A DNA stretch of 64,000 nucleotides. Source: Melastoma dodecandrum (taxonomy: Eukaryota; Streptophyta; Magnoliopsida; Myrtales; Melastomataceae). Below the pieces are notes generated by a model that was not told the origin of the DNA, ran no database searches, and saw nothing but the letters and a program-made list of their open reading frames with translations. Both the position numbers and the translations under genes were made by a program. Numbering within the stretch: the first letter of the stretch is position 1; every line of letters begins with the position of its first letter. Positions 26,431-36,776 of the stretch are shown here, in pieces. The DNA lies in contig JARUPY010000465.1 of NCBI GenBank assembly GCA_029817715.1, forward strand, positions 3,213,501-3,277,500, in the 5' to 3' direction.

Positions 26431-29120
26431 TGTTGGATCATTCAGGAACACTAAGAGGGAGTGAATTAGTGTTTATAACTTTTTTGCCCTTTCTCAGTGT
26501 CAGTGGAAGCGTACTGTATCATAGCGGAACGTTTCTCAGAATGACAACTGCTTTGCTGTAACTGTTACGACTTGATCGTTGGATTCTCGTACGAGTGTTT
26601 ACGCAATCGTAAGGAACACAGTAGTTTATAGTGGTTCGGCCTTAATCGACCTACGTCCACTTTCCACCGTAGAGGTGATTCCACTATTTGAAAATAATGA
26701 GTGCAAAGAGCCCTTGCACTAGGCGTATGTTTCTCTCAAAAAGTGAGATTTAGAATCCTGTACAATAGATGATCACTCCTGGCAACGGTCAGTTCCTCAC
26801 ACAGTGGACGTCTGCTCGTGTCCAGCAGAATGATGCTCACTCTCAGCAGTTGATTGCTCAAAGGATTCGCACACAGCTCGTTGTCGCTTAATATAAACCT
26901 GACTATCAAAGCAGAGAGACAACGTTATGTTAGTATATAAATCCTCATAGATAATTCCTTACAGTGAAGAATGGCTTCTCAGAGAGCAGCCCGTTTCTGC
27001 TTCACAACGAAGGAATGCTTCGGCACTTGTTTGCTCAGAAGAGGATTTCCACAAAGATTTCGTCCCTTCTCAGGATGATCCTGTCTATAAGCGCAAGAGA
27101 GACAACCACAAAGTTGATCAAATAGATCACCACAAAGATCACGAAGAGAAGAACCACAAAGATCACAAAGAGAACTACAAAGACCACTTAGAAGGTATCC
27201 GTCCTACACTCAGTTCGGACATGCTCGGTTACCACAGCTGTGACTCAATGCACTGCACACCCAGTGCCTAGGGTGGAATTTTCCGATCCGTTGGCTTCCA
27301 CGCAACCTGCTTTACTAACCCTCTATATCAGGCGTTCAAGACTTCTGCACAGTACCCCTGTGCTTGGGAGGAACTCTTTCCACTCCGACGGCGTTCCCAA
27401 CTCCTGCTCTACCCTGCAGGCACGAGACTTCTGGCGCGCACCCGCAAGTGCGTGTCTAACTGCTCAAACTCCGTAGGCTCGAGACTTCCCTGTGAAAAGA
27501 CACGACAAGAACGGCTTCTTGCCGATGGGTCAGCAACCGGTTACTGCAATCAGCACAGGTATTCACTTAGCTTCCCTCAGACGATTCGCCGGCTGCTCGT
27601 TGAACGCACCGAGGACACCTAGTCCCTCTCACGACGATCAAGGAATCTGAACTCAGCCCCTTGACACCCTCGCACGCAGTTTGCGAGCAATAAGAACCAG
27701 GAGACACTTAACACCTTCCGCTCTCCGTCGACCACTTAGACCACTCAGACCACTCAGCCACTCAGCCCACTTAGAAATCGTTCGAAAACGTCCTGTGATT
27801 ATGTGAGGGTCGTCTGGTATAAAAAGGAATGAAACAAATAATCGGTTTCCTAAAAACAAATAATTTGTTTCCTAAAATCAGCCCACAGCAAGCTGTAATC
27901 GTGAATCAGCAACTAGATGCTCAACGGTCATAATGACAAAGAGGGAAGGAAATCATTAATGATATTCCCCATACGTATAATCTGATCTAAACTTTATCAG
28001 ATTACATAGTGATTATTGAAATCATTAGTCACGTAAATATGGAATAACTAAATTCCTTAATATTGATTGAGATAGAATAGGAAATAGAATTTCCTTGTCA
28101 AAATCTTTCTCAAACGTTATTGTCTGGTAATAACACGTGGTTATTAGAATCAGGTAACATATTTAATCATTAAATATGATTAGATTGTAATAAGCAAATT
28201 TGGAATAATAATTATTCATTCATCAGCGCAGTAACGCAGAACCGCTTCGCTGTAATGCAGCAAGATATTTCTGAAGCGTAGGAACATACTTCTCAGATTG
28301 TTCAGCAATGCATTTCTTACGCATATGTCAGAATAATATCCGAATGCCTTGTCTAATTATGGAAAGACCTCGTAGAAGGTGTCCAGGTACATTAGGACGA
28401 TTCCAAATCTTTAATTGGGACGGCAACATTTTGCTATTGTGTTGTCTAATGAAAGGATTTGAAAAATCCATTGTATTTTAAGAAATTTATTTCGAAATAA
28501 TCCGAAATATATTTCAAAAGGAAATAATATTTCCAAGTTTCCAAAAGGCGTAGCGAAGCAGTATCAACTTGCTGCAGTGTAGCCACGTACAACTCAGGCT
28601 CAGCAACACTCTGCACAACGGTTCGCTGTGCCACAGAAGGAAAGTCCCCAACGGTAACTTCCTTCACCAGATATTGGATTTGATACTTTCTCTTACTACA
28701 GCGTAACATTGCTGAAGGATATCAGAGAAATATTTTGTTTCCAAAAACAAACTTGGAAAACTAATCTCATGATATTTAGTTCCCTAAATATATATAATGA
28801 GACCATTAAGCCAAATTAAACTAACTTGGACACTCAGACGAATAGTCCAAAGTAAAATATAAATATTGAAAAATATGTTTCCATATTTTCAATGTTTATG
28901 CGTAATATCACAGTAACAGCTTACTGTAACGCAGCAATCTGCAACTGTTACTCGCTGTGGTTCAGTAACACATTTCTCAAACTTATCACTAAGAATAAGC
29001 GAAGTGTTACAGCGACTAGCTTCTCAAGCTCACAACACATTTCTCAAACTTATCACTAAGAATAAGCGAAGTGTTACAGCGACTAGCTTCTCAAGCTCAT
29101 CATCAAAACCAAGGCTAACA
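26431..29120 (-). mobile_element. Solo LTR of a long-LTR (probably Ty1/copia, SIRE-like) element
   Basis: 2,690 bp bounded by TG and CA and flanked by the 5-bp direct repeat AGATG (26426-26430 and 29121-29125). On the minus strand it begins TGTTAGCCTTGGTTTTGATGATGA and ends GATCCAACA. That start resembles copia elements of the SIRE/Maximus group, whose LTRs begin near a GTTTTGATGATGA stretch. There is no internal coding region, primer-binding site or second LTR, so this is the product of LTR-LTR recombination. It matches the LTR at 34668-36771 along most of its length but is about 590 bp longer. The family assignment is inference; the solo-LTR structure is read directly. Confidence 0.85.
28967..29100. 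repeat. 67-bp tandem duplication inside the left solo LTR
   Basis: Two adjacent copies, 28967-29033 and 29034-29100, are identical except at the last base. The sister LTR at 34668 has a single copy, so the duplication arose after the two LTRs diverged or in this lineage's master element. Confidence 0.9.
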
Positions 29121-29125
29121 AGATG

Positions 29126-29258
29126 GACTTGCGATCGTTGTGATTACATTTATTCGCTGTCGTGTAAGCTATCTTCAATTATGCCACATAGAGGTGAAGA
29201 ATGGGAGCTAGTTTTGTCCTTCACTGGCGATTTTAATTCCTCGTGCTCACTGCGTCGG
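29126..29258. other. Sliver of pre-insertion host DNA
   Basis: About 133 bases between the AGATG duplication of the left solo LTR and the TCTTA duplication of the gypsy element. It belongs to neither element and appears to be the original intergenic sequence. The host sequence resumes after 36776. Confidence 0.75.
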
Positions 29259-29263
29259 TCTTA

Positions 29264-29640
29264 TGTCATGAGCTCTTTACCTGGAGGTTGGTGCAGTTCG
29301 TGGAGTTGCAGAAAACTCTTTATCTACAGAATGGTGCAGCTGGTGGAGTTGCAGAAGAAGGGAGGCGAGAAGAACAGAAGAGGCGGGAAGAATATTAACT
29401 GAAAAACAGTTACTTGTATAGGGGGGAAGTTCGGTGAGTTGGTTAGAAGAGTATAAAGGATGTGTTGAGTTTGTTGGGGAGATTTCCTTCAAGCTTTCTG
29501 TAAACACTTTTCCTCTATTCTTGAGTTGTACTCGTACATTCGACTGAATGACAGATCCGATTGAGTTCGACTAGCAATCAATCCGTCTGCATTCTCTTGC
29601 TTACTTCGATTGTAATCTGCAATCCTAGAAGGCTATTCCA
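29264..29640 (+). repeat. 5' LTR of the gypsy element
   Basis: 377 bp, starting TGTCATGAGC and ending GCTATTCCA. A TATAAAGG at about 29452 is a plausible promoter TATA box within U3. Confidence 0.93.
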
Positions 29641-29642
29641 AG

Positions 29643-29652
29643 TGGTATCAGC
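29643..29652 (+). other. Primer-binding site (initiator Met tRNA type)
   Basis: TGGTATCAGC begins two bases after the 5' LTR and matches the start of the usual plant iMet-tRNA primer site. The match decays after ten bases. Confidence 0.75.
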
Positions 29653-29672
29653 TGTCTCGATCCTGGCAATCC

Positions 29673-30698
29673 ATGGTTGTCTCTACAAAAACACAATCAG
29701 CAATGGAAGAGTTTCAAAAGGCGATGAAGGATTCGTGGATGGAGTTTCTGCATCAAAATCAGCAGCAACAAGGTGAAATCCCCGACGAAATGCGTGCTCA
29801 GAGGGAGATGATGCTCCGGATTACCAATCAATTTCAAGAGATGAGTGACAAGATTCGTGATTTGGAAGAGAGCCGAGATAACGGGCCGCACCGCACCGAT
29901 TCAGCAGGATCTCCTCTGCATTTCAACAATTCTGCAGGTTTCACTTCCAATTTTGCTCGCTTTGCCAAAATCGATTTTCAGAAATTTAATGGGGAAGATG
30001 TCCAAGGGTGGCTATACAGATGTGATCAGTTTTTTGAGGTGGATGGCACGTCTGATAATCTTAAAGTCAAACTTGTTTCGATCCATTTGGAAGGGAAAGC
30101 ATTACTGTGGCATCAAGCCTTGCTTAAAACAAGGAAGCAGGGTACTTGGCCGAATTGGGTAGAATATAGAGTAGCAATTTTGAGTCGATTCAGTGTGCAG
30201 CCATATGATGATCATTTATCTGAATTGATGAATCTACGGCAGAATGTAAATGGGGGTGTGGAGGAATATCAGGACCGCTTCGATGCTTTATTGATTCGTA
30301 CAGATTTATCTAAGCGGCAAGCGATCAGTTGTTATCTTAGTGGATTACATTTAGAAATACAGAACACGGTGCGAATGTTTCGGCCACAAACCTTGCAGGA
30401 TGCGTACACACTGGCCAGATTACAGGAGAACACTTCATCTTCGCTTTCCAAGCGCAGCAAGCCTGTTTTCGATAAGCAGCTTGGCAAAGTTTTTACTCCT
30501 CAGTCACAGCAGCCGGTTATTGGTTTACTTAAAGCTCCTCTTGTTAGTGATCCATCGAAGGGCGTCGTACGGAAGCAATTGACACCTGAATTCATTGCTG
30601 ATAGAAGGGCGAAGAATTTATGTTTCTTTTGTCCAGAAAAATTCTCACCAGGTCACAAGTGCAAGGCTCAATTGCATCAACTGGAAATCATAACATAA
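29673..30698 (+). CDS. gypsy gag (capsid and nucleocapsid)
   Basis: 341 codons, starting at ATG 29673. It shows a coiled-coil-like N-terminus (EMSDKIRDLEES), the retrotransposon gag domain (FNGEDVQGWLYRCDQFFEVD; ALLWHQALL; RFSVQPYDDHLSEL; NGGVEEYQDRFDAL) and a zinc knuckle near the end (CFFCPEKFSPGHKC). Gag packages the element's RNA in the cytoplasm. The TAA at 30696-30698 separates it from the protease frame, which continues in the same phase. In this family gag and pol are usually one frame, so the stop is probably a mutation. Confidence 0.88.
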   Translation: MVVSTKTQSAMEEFQKAMKDSWMEFLHQNQQQQGEIPDEMRAQREMMLRITNQFQEMSDKIRDLEESRDNGPHRTDSAGSPLHFNNSAGFTSNFARFAKIDFQKFNGEDVQGWLYRCDQFFEVDGTSDNLKVKLVSIHLEGKALLWHQALLKTRKQGTWPNWVEYRVAILSRFSVQPYDDHLSELMNLRQNVNGGVEEYQDRFDALLIRTDLSKRQAISCYLSGLHLEIQNTVRMFRPQTLQDAYTLARLQENTSSSLSKRSKPVFDKQLGKVFTPQSQQPVIGLLKAPLVSDPSKGVVRKQLTPEFIADRRAKNLCFFCPEKFSPGHKCKAQLHQLEIIT

Positions 30699-31218
30699 GC
30701 AGAGGAAGATGACCCGAGTTCTCTGTCACACGACTTGGGGAGTGAACTCATTGAAGAAGTACCTCAAATATCTTTAAATGCAATTACAGATCATGCAGCC
30801 TACCAAACTATAAAAGTGATAGGGAAGGTTCGTGGCCATAGTCTGAGTATTCTTATTGACTCCGGCAGCACACATAACTTTCTAGACGAAAACACAGCGA
30901 AAAGACTTGGCTGCAGGATTAAGGGAAGCTGTCCTATTATGGTATCGGTGGCAAATGGTGAAACAATTTTGAGCAAGTCAATGTGCAAGAATTTTATGTG
31001 GCAATTACAAGGTGAGACATTTACTACTGATATTATGATTGTACCATTGGGCAACACGGATATGGTTCTCGGCATTCAATGGCTTGGGCCTTGTTTTATG
31101 GGACTTTCAACAGCTCAAGATGGAGTTTCACTATAATGGTATGCGACATGTCTTAAGAGGGGGAAAACTGGGTGCTATGAACTGGATTGATGGGAGACAA
31201 TTGCAGAATATTATCTAG
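30699..31218 (+). pseudogene. gypsy aspartic protease region, frameshifted
   Basis: In phase with gag, it contains the retropepsin motif LIDSGSTHNFL (near 30855) and DMVLGIQWL. Near 31090 the frame shifts by one: the expected downstream residues (WDFQQLKMEF) continue in the next frame. That frame is then closed by TAG at 31216-31218. Confidence 0.85.
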
Positions 31219-32812
31219 AAAGGAAATAGTTATGGAGAAGTGCAGTTATTCGCTCTAACAGTTCAGCCCGCGACTGTTCTGCAAGTCGTCACAGCAAAGC
31301 CAACGCCAGTAGTTGTTCAGCATGTTTTACAAGACTTTCCAGATACTTTCAAAGAACCAACTGCTCTTCGTGCGCATAGACTCCATGATCACAAAATCCA
31401 TTTGAAGGAGGGGACCTCTCCAATCAATGTTCGGCCTTATCGATATCCAGTGGTTCAGAAGGATGCCATTGAGAACATGGTTAGAGAGATGTTAGCTGCA
31501 GGAGTTATTCGGCCGGGTCAGAGTCCTTTTTCTTCGCCGATTGTCTTGGTCAAAAATAAGGATGGTACATGGCGTCTTTCTATTGATTACAGGGAGCTAA
31601 ACAATCATACCGTGAAGGACAAATTTCTTATTCCGGTGATAGAAGAACTCCTCGATGAATTACATGGGGCTGTGATATTTTCCAAGATTGATCTTCGTTC
31701 GGGTTACTGGCAGATACGAATGCGACCTGAGGATGTTCCTAAAACCGCATTCCGAACACATGAATGGCACTATGAGTTCCTTGTGATGCCATTTGGGCTC
31801 ACAAACGCTCCCTCGACTTTTCAACATCTCATGAACACTGTGTTCAAGCAGCAGCTACGCAAGTATGTTTTAGTTTTTTTTTTACGATATTCTGATTTAC
31901 AGCACGTCCCTCGATGATCATGTTTGTCATGTGCGAGCTGTTTTGGAATTATTGCGCAGCAATACTCTATTTTCCAAATTATCTAAGTGTGTCTTTGGTG
32001 TGCCAGAAATAGAGTATTTGGGCCATATTATTTCGGGACAAGGTGTGCAAACAGATCCCGCTAAGATTGAAGCGATGCAGCAGTGGCCTCATCCTACAAA
32101 TATTAAAGAACTGCGAGGTTTTCTTGGTTTGACAGGATATTACAGACGATTTATACAGAATTATGGGGTAATTAGCAGGCCGCTGACCAATTTGTTGAGA
32201 AAGAATGCTTTTTCTTGGGATACGGCTGCTACAAATGCGTTTCAGCACCTCAAGTTGGCGATGTCTTCAGCTCCCGTACTTGCTCTCCATAATTTTGCTG
32301 CCACTTTTGTTATAGAGACTGATGCATCCGATAAAGGGATGGGGGCAGTTCTGATTCAGAATGGGCATCCTCTGGCTTATATTAGTAAGGCCTTCTCTCC
32401 GAGGATTCAAGATTGCTCTACTTATGAGAAGGAATTGCTGGCTGTCGTTTTTGCAGTTGATAAGTGGAGGCCTTATATAACTGGTCGTCATTTCATCATA
32501 AAGACGGACCATTTCAGCCTCAAATATCTGTTGGAGCAAAAAATAACCACAGCTTTCCAGAGTAAATGCTTATCGAAGCTGTTGGGTTTGGACTATGAGG
32601 TGATATACAAGAAAGGCAATGATAATGTGGTTGCGGATGCTCTTTCTAGAATGCAAGGTTCCGAATTAATGTCTTTGTTGATATCCCAAGTTAGTACAGA
32701 TCTTGCAGACCAGATACGCAGCACTTGGCAGGAGGATGATCAATTACAATGTTTGATTGGTCAGCTGCAGAATGTTCATACCAAAGGCCATTATTCTTTG
32801 GTACAGGGATAG
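31219..32812 (+). pseudogene. gypsy reverse transcriptase and RNase H, broken
   Basis: Reverse transcriptase motifs are clear: [22 protein letters not shown] and [15 protein letters not shown]. The frame breaks in a T run near 31875, exactly at the catalytic box. There the expected pair of aspartates is not intact: the first appears as Tyr before DILIYS. RNase H follows in the new frame (ETDASDKGMGAVL, YEKELLAVVFAVDKWR, TDHFSLKYLL). TAG at 32810-32812 interrupts the link to integrase. The enzyme cannot be functional as written. Confidence 0.88.
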
Positions 32813-34117
32813 CTGCGAAGGAAAGGAAAATTGGTGGTGGGTTCCAATATGTCTGTCAGAAAGAAAATCATTTCTTTATTCCATGATTCTCCTACAGGGG
32901 GTCATTCTGGAATTCAGGTTACTCTTAAACGGATAAGTGCTTTATTCTATTGGAGGAAACTCAAACAGGATGTCCGCAATTATATCAAGACCTGTGCTGT
33001 TTGTCAACAATGCAAACCAGTTTTGCATCATCCTGCTGGTTTGCTATAGCCATTGCCCATTCCCGAGGCTGTTTGGACGGATATTTCCATGGACTTTATC
33101 GAAGGTTTGCCTAAGTCCAAAGGTAAAGACACTATTATGGTGGTGGTGGATCGGTTAAGTAAGTATGCACATTTTATTCCTCTTAGCCATCCTTTTACGG
33201 CCGTTTCTGTTGCTCAACTTTTCTTGGACCATATATTCCGGTTACATGGTATGCCTCGGACAATTGTTTCTGATCGGGATAAGGTGTTTACTAGCTTGTT
33301 TTGGAAGGAATTGTTTCGGTTGCAGCAAGTGGATCTTCTTATGTTCACTAGTTACCATCCTCAAACCGATGGCCAATCGGAGGTAGTCAACAAGTGTTTA
33401 GAAAATTATCTACGGTGTATGACTGGTGAACGCCCAAAAGATTGGCTGCATTGGCTTCCTTTAGCGGAGTGGTGGTACAATACTTCGTTTCACTCTTCTG
33501 CAAGAGCTACCCCTTATGAAATTGTATACGGGCAGTCTCCAATTCTTCATATGCCGTATATTGGGGGTGATAGTGCGGTAGCAGCAGTTGATAGAAGTCT
33601 GCAAGCAAGAGAAGCTTGTTTACAGATGCTGAAATATCACCTCAAGCGTGCTCAGGATAGGAGTAAGCATCAGGCAGACAAGAGGCGAACTGATATGGAG
33701 TTTGCGATTGGGGACCTCGTTTATGTGAAACTCCAGCCTTATCGACAGAAGTCTATGGTTCACAGATTGTCTGCCAAGTTATCACCACGGTATTTTGGTC
33801 CTTTTCCAATTATTGCAAGGATAGGGACAGTTGCGTACAAGTTACAGTTGCCACCGGAAGCGAAGGTGCACCCCGTTTTTCATGTGTCGTTATTAAAGAA
33901 GCATGAAGGTCCACCTCCCTTAACCTGTTCTGTGCCAGAAGTTGATGAACAACAAAATTTGTCCGCTCAACCTTTGTCCATTCTGGAGAGGAAACTAGTT
34001 AAGCAAGACAATGCGGCTGTTGTGTATGTTTTGGTCCATTGGTCTAATAGAGACATCAATGATGCAACGTGGGAACCTTATGAAGATTTTGTGCGGCGCT
34101 TTCCGGATTTCGAATGA
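32813..34117 (+). pseudogene. gypsy integrase with chromodomain, interrupted
   Basis: The zinc-binding HHCC region (GGHSGIQVT, then CAVCQQCKP) is closed by TAG at 33047-33049. From 33053 the core is open and keeps its D, D, E residues in context (VWTDISMDF, IVSDRDKVF, HPQTDGQSEVVNK). The C-terminus has the GPFPIIARIG and HPVFHVSLLKKH stretches, then a chromodomain (YVLVHWSNRD, ATWEPYEDF). Chromodomains bind histone marks and bias integration towards heterochromatin. Confidence 0.88.
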
Positions 34118-34141
34118 TTTATGGTGTTTTACTGCGCTTGT

Positions 34142-34284
34142 GGACAAGCTAATCTTTTTAGGGGGATGGATTGTCAGTTGGGATTGCGCATAGGGAGGAT
34201 TGTCATGTAAAGGATAGGCAAAATTATGAATTCACGGCGTGATAGCTTGAGGACAAGCTATTTCTTAAGGGGGATGGATTGTCA
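34142..34284 (+). repeat. Duplicated polypurine-tract region before the 3' LTR
   Basis: A stretch of about 35 bases running from GGACAAGCTA through AGGGGGATGGATTGTCA occurs at 34142-34176 and again at 34250-34284. The second copy overlaps the first bases of the 3' LTR and holds the functional polypurine tract (AAGGGGGATGGAT). The first is a spare copy that also ends in TGTCA. Confidence 0.8.
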
Positions 34285-34657
34285 TGAGCTCTTTACCTGG
34301 AGGTTGGTGCAGTTCGTGGAGTTGCAGAAGAACTCTTTATCTGCAGAATGGCGCAGCTGGTGGAGTTGCAGAAGAAGGGAGGCGAGAAGAACAGAAGAGA
34401 CGGGAAGAATATTAACTGAAAAACAGTTACTTGTATAGGGGGGAAGTTCGGTTAGTTGGTTAGAAGAGTATAAAGGATGTGTTGAATTTGTTGGGGAGAT
34501 TTCGTTCAAGCTTTATGTAAACACTTTTCCTCTATTCTTGAGTTGTACTCGTACATTCGACTGAATGACAGATCCGATTGAGTTCGACTAGCAATCAATC
34601 CGTCTGCATTCTCTTGCTTACTTCGATTGTAATCTGCAATCCTAGAAGGCTATTCCA
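34280..34657 (+). repeat. 3' LTR of the gypsy element
   Basis: 378 bp and nearly identical to the 5' LTR. It is followed at once by TCTTA, the target-site duplication. Confidence 0.93.
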
Positions 34658-34667
34658 TCTTATTGAT

Positions 34668-36771
34668 TGTTAGTCCTAGTTTTGATGATGAGCGTGAGAA
34701 GCTCGTCGCTGTAACACTTCGCTTATTCTTAGTGATGAGCTTGAGAAATGTGTTGCTGAACCACAGCAAGTAACAATTACAGTTTGCTGCGTTACAGTAA
34801 AATGTTACTGTGATTTTACGCATAAACACTGAAAATATGGAAACATATTTTCTAATATTCACATTTTATTTTGGGCTAATTCAGAATATTCGTCTGAGTG
34901 TCCAAGTTCATTTAATCTAGCTTAATGATCTCATTATAAATGTTTAGGCATCTAAATATTGCGAGATTAGCTTTCCAAGTTTAATTTTGAAAATAAAATA
35001 TTTCTTGGATATCCTGCAGCAATGTTACGCTGCAACCTAAGAAATGTGTCATTACACTTAAGAAAGACCTTGCTGCATTACAGCGAAACTATTCTGCTAT
35101 TGCGCTGACGAATGAATAATTATTATTCCAGATTTGCTTATTGTAGTCTAATTATATTTAATGATTAAATATATTATCTGATTCTGATAATCATTATTTA
35201 ATCTGATAAGATTATACGTGCAAGGAATATCATCAATGATTTCCTTCCCTTCTTGGTCATTATGACCGTTGAGCATCCTGTTGCTGATCCACGATTACAG
35301 CTTCATGTATTCTGATTTTAGGAAACAAATTATTCGTTTTTGGGAAACCGATTATTTGTTTCGTTCCTTTTTATACCAGACGAACCTCACATAATCTCTG
35401 GACATTTTCGAACGTTTTCTAAGTGGGCTGAGTGGCTGAGTGGTCTGAGTGGTCTAAGTGGTCTAAGTGGTCGACGGAGAGCGGAAGGTGCTAAGTGTCT
35501 CCTGGTTCTCATTGCTCGCAAACTGCGTGCGAGGGTGTCAAGGGGCTGAGTTCAGATTCCTTGATCGTCGTGAGAGGGACTAGGTGTCCTCAGTGCGTTC
35601 AACGAGCAGCCGGCGAATCGTCTAAGGGAAGCTAAGTGAATACCTGTGCTGATTGTAGTAACCGGTTGCTGACCCATCGGCAAGAAGCCGTTCTTGTCGT
35701 GTCTTTTCGCAGGGAAGTCTCGAGCCTACGGAGTTTGAGCAGTTAGACACGCACTTGCGGGTGCGCGCCAAAAGTCTCGTGCCTGCAGGGCAGAGCAGGA
35801 GTTGGGAACGCCGCCGGAGTGAAAAGAGGTCCTCCCGAGCACAGGGGTGCTGTGCAGAAGTCTTGAACGCCTGATACAGAGGGTTAGTAAAGCAGGTTGT
35901 GTGGAAGTCAACGGATCGGAAAATTCCATCTTAGGCACTGGGTGTGCAGTGCAGTGAGTCACGGCTGTGGTAACCGTGCACGTCCGAACTGAGTGTAGGA
36001 CGTATACCCTTTCTTAGTGGTTTTTGTGGTTATCTTTGTGGTTATTTGTGATTCTTCTCTTTGTGGTCTTTGTGGTGATCTGTGTGATCAACTTCGTGGT
36101 TGTCTCTTAAGCAATTACAAGCTCATATCCAGGAGAGACAAGATCTGTGTGAAAATCCTCTGCTGAACGACAAAAGTGCTGAAGCATTCCTTTGCTGTGA
36201 ATCAGAAACGAGCTGCTCTCCTAGAAGTCGTTCTTCACTGTAAGGAATTATCTGTGAAGATTTATATACTAACGCGACGTTGTCTTTGTGTTTTGATAGT
36301 CAGGCTTATATCAAGCGACAACGAGCTGTGTGCGAATCCTTTAAGCAATTAATTGCTGAGCGTGAGCATCATTCTGCTGGACACGAGAAGACGTCCACTG
36401 TGTGAGGAGCTGACCGTTGCCAGGAGTGATCATCTATTGTACAGGATTCTAAATCTCACTTTTTGAGAGAAACATACGCCTAGTGCAAGGGCTCTTTGCA
36501 CCCATTATTTTCAAATAGTGGAATCACATCTACGGTGGAAAGTGGACGTAGGTCGATTAAGGCCGAACCACTATAAACTACTGTGTCCCTTACAATTGCG
36601 CAACACTCGTACGAGAATCCAACGATTAAGTCGTAACGGTTACAGCAAAGCAAATCTCATTCTGAGAAACGTTCTGTTGTGATACAGTACGCTTCCGCTG
36701 ACACTGAGAAAGGGCGAAAAAGTTATAAACACTAATTCAGCCCCCTCTTAGTGTTCCTGAACGATCCAACA
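34668..36771 (+). mobile_element. Second solo LTR of the same family, opposite orientation
   Basis: 2,104 bp starting TGTTAGTCCTAG and ending GATCCAACA, flanked by TTGAT (34663-34667 and 36772-36776). It is the reverse-orientation homologue of 26431-29120. The outer ends match closely, for example GTTCAGGAACACTAAGAGG on the complement, and the inner ends share GTTTTGATGATGA. Its left duplication touches the gypsy TCTTA duplication with no base between them. No coding region is present. Confidence 0.87.
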
Positions 36772-36776
36772 TTGAT

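Larger units (their letters stand above)
29264..34657 (+). mobile_element. Full-length Ty3/gypsy chromovirus (Reina-like), non-autonomous
   Basis: 5,394 bp with LTRs 29264..29640 and 34280..34657, flanked by TCTTA (29259-29263 and 34658-34662). The order is gag, protease, reverse transcriptase, RNase H, integrase, then a C-terminal chromodomain, which defines a chromovirus. Small total size and LTRs under 400 bp suggest the Reina clade; Tekay and CRM elements are longer. The polyprotein frame is broken at about six places: TAA 30696-30698, a shift near 31090, TAG 31216-31218, a shift in a T run near 31875, TAG 32810-32812 and TAG 33047-33049. By eye the LTRs differ at seven positions and one indel (about 2%), so the insertion is fairly young. 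Confidence 0.93.

Noticed and set aside
28967..29100. Repeat array resembling a CRISPR or satellite
   Set aside because: There are only two adjacent copies without spacers, within an LTR of a plant nuclear genome; it is a simple tandem duplication.
26431..36771. A single 10-kb DNA transposon with 2-kb terminal inverted repeats (long-TIR Mutator or foldback type)
   Set aside because: Each arm and the gypsy core has its own distinct 5-bp target duplication, and the arms have TG...CA ends of LTRs. The outer flanks (AGATG and TTGAT) do not match each other.
34668..36771. A protein-coding gene inside the right solo LTR
   Set aside because: The short frames (for example 35340-35549) also occur in the left LTR and show no conserved coding signal or known domain.
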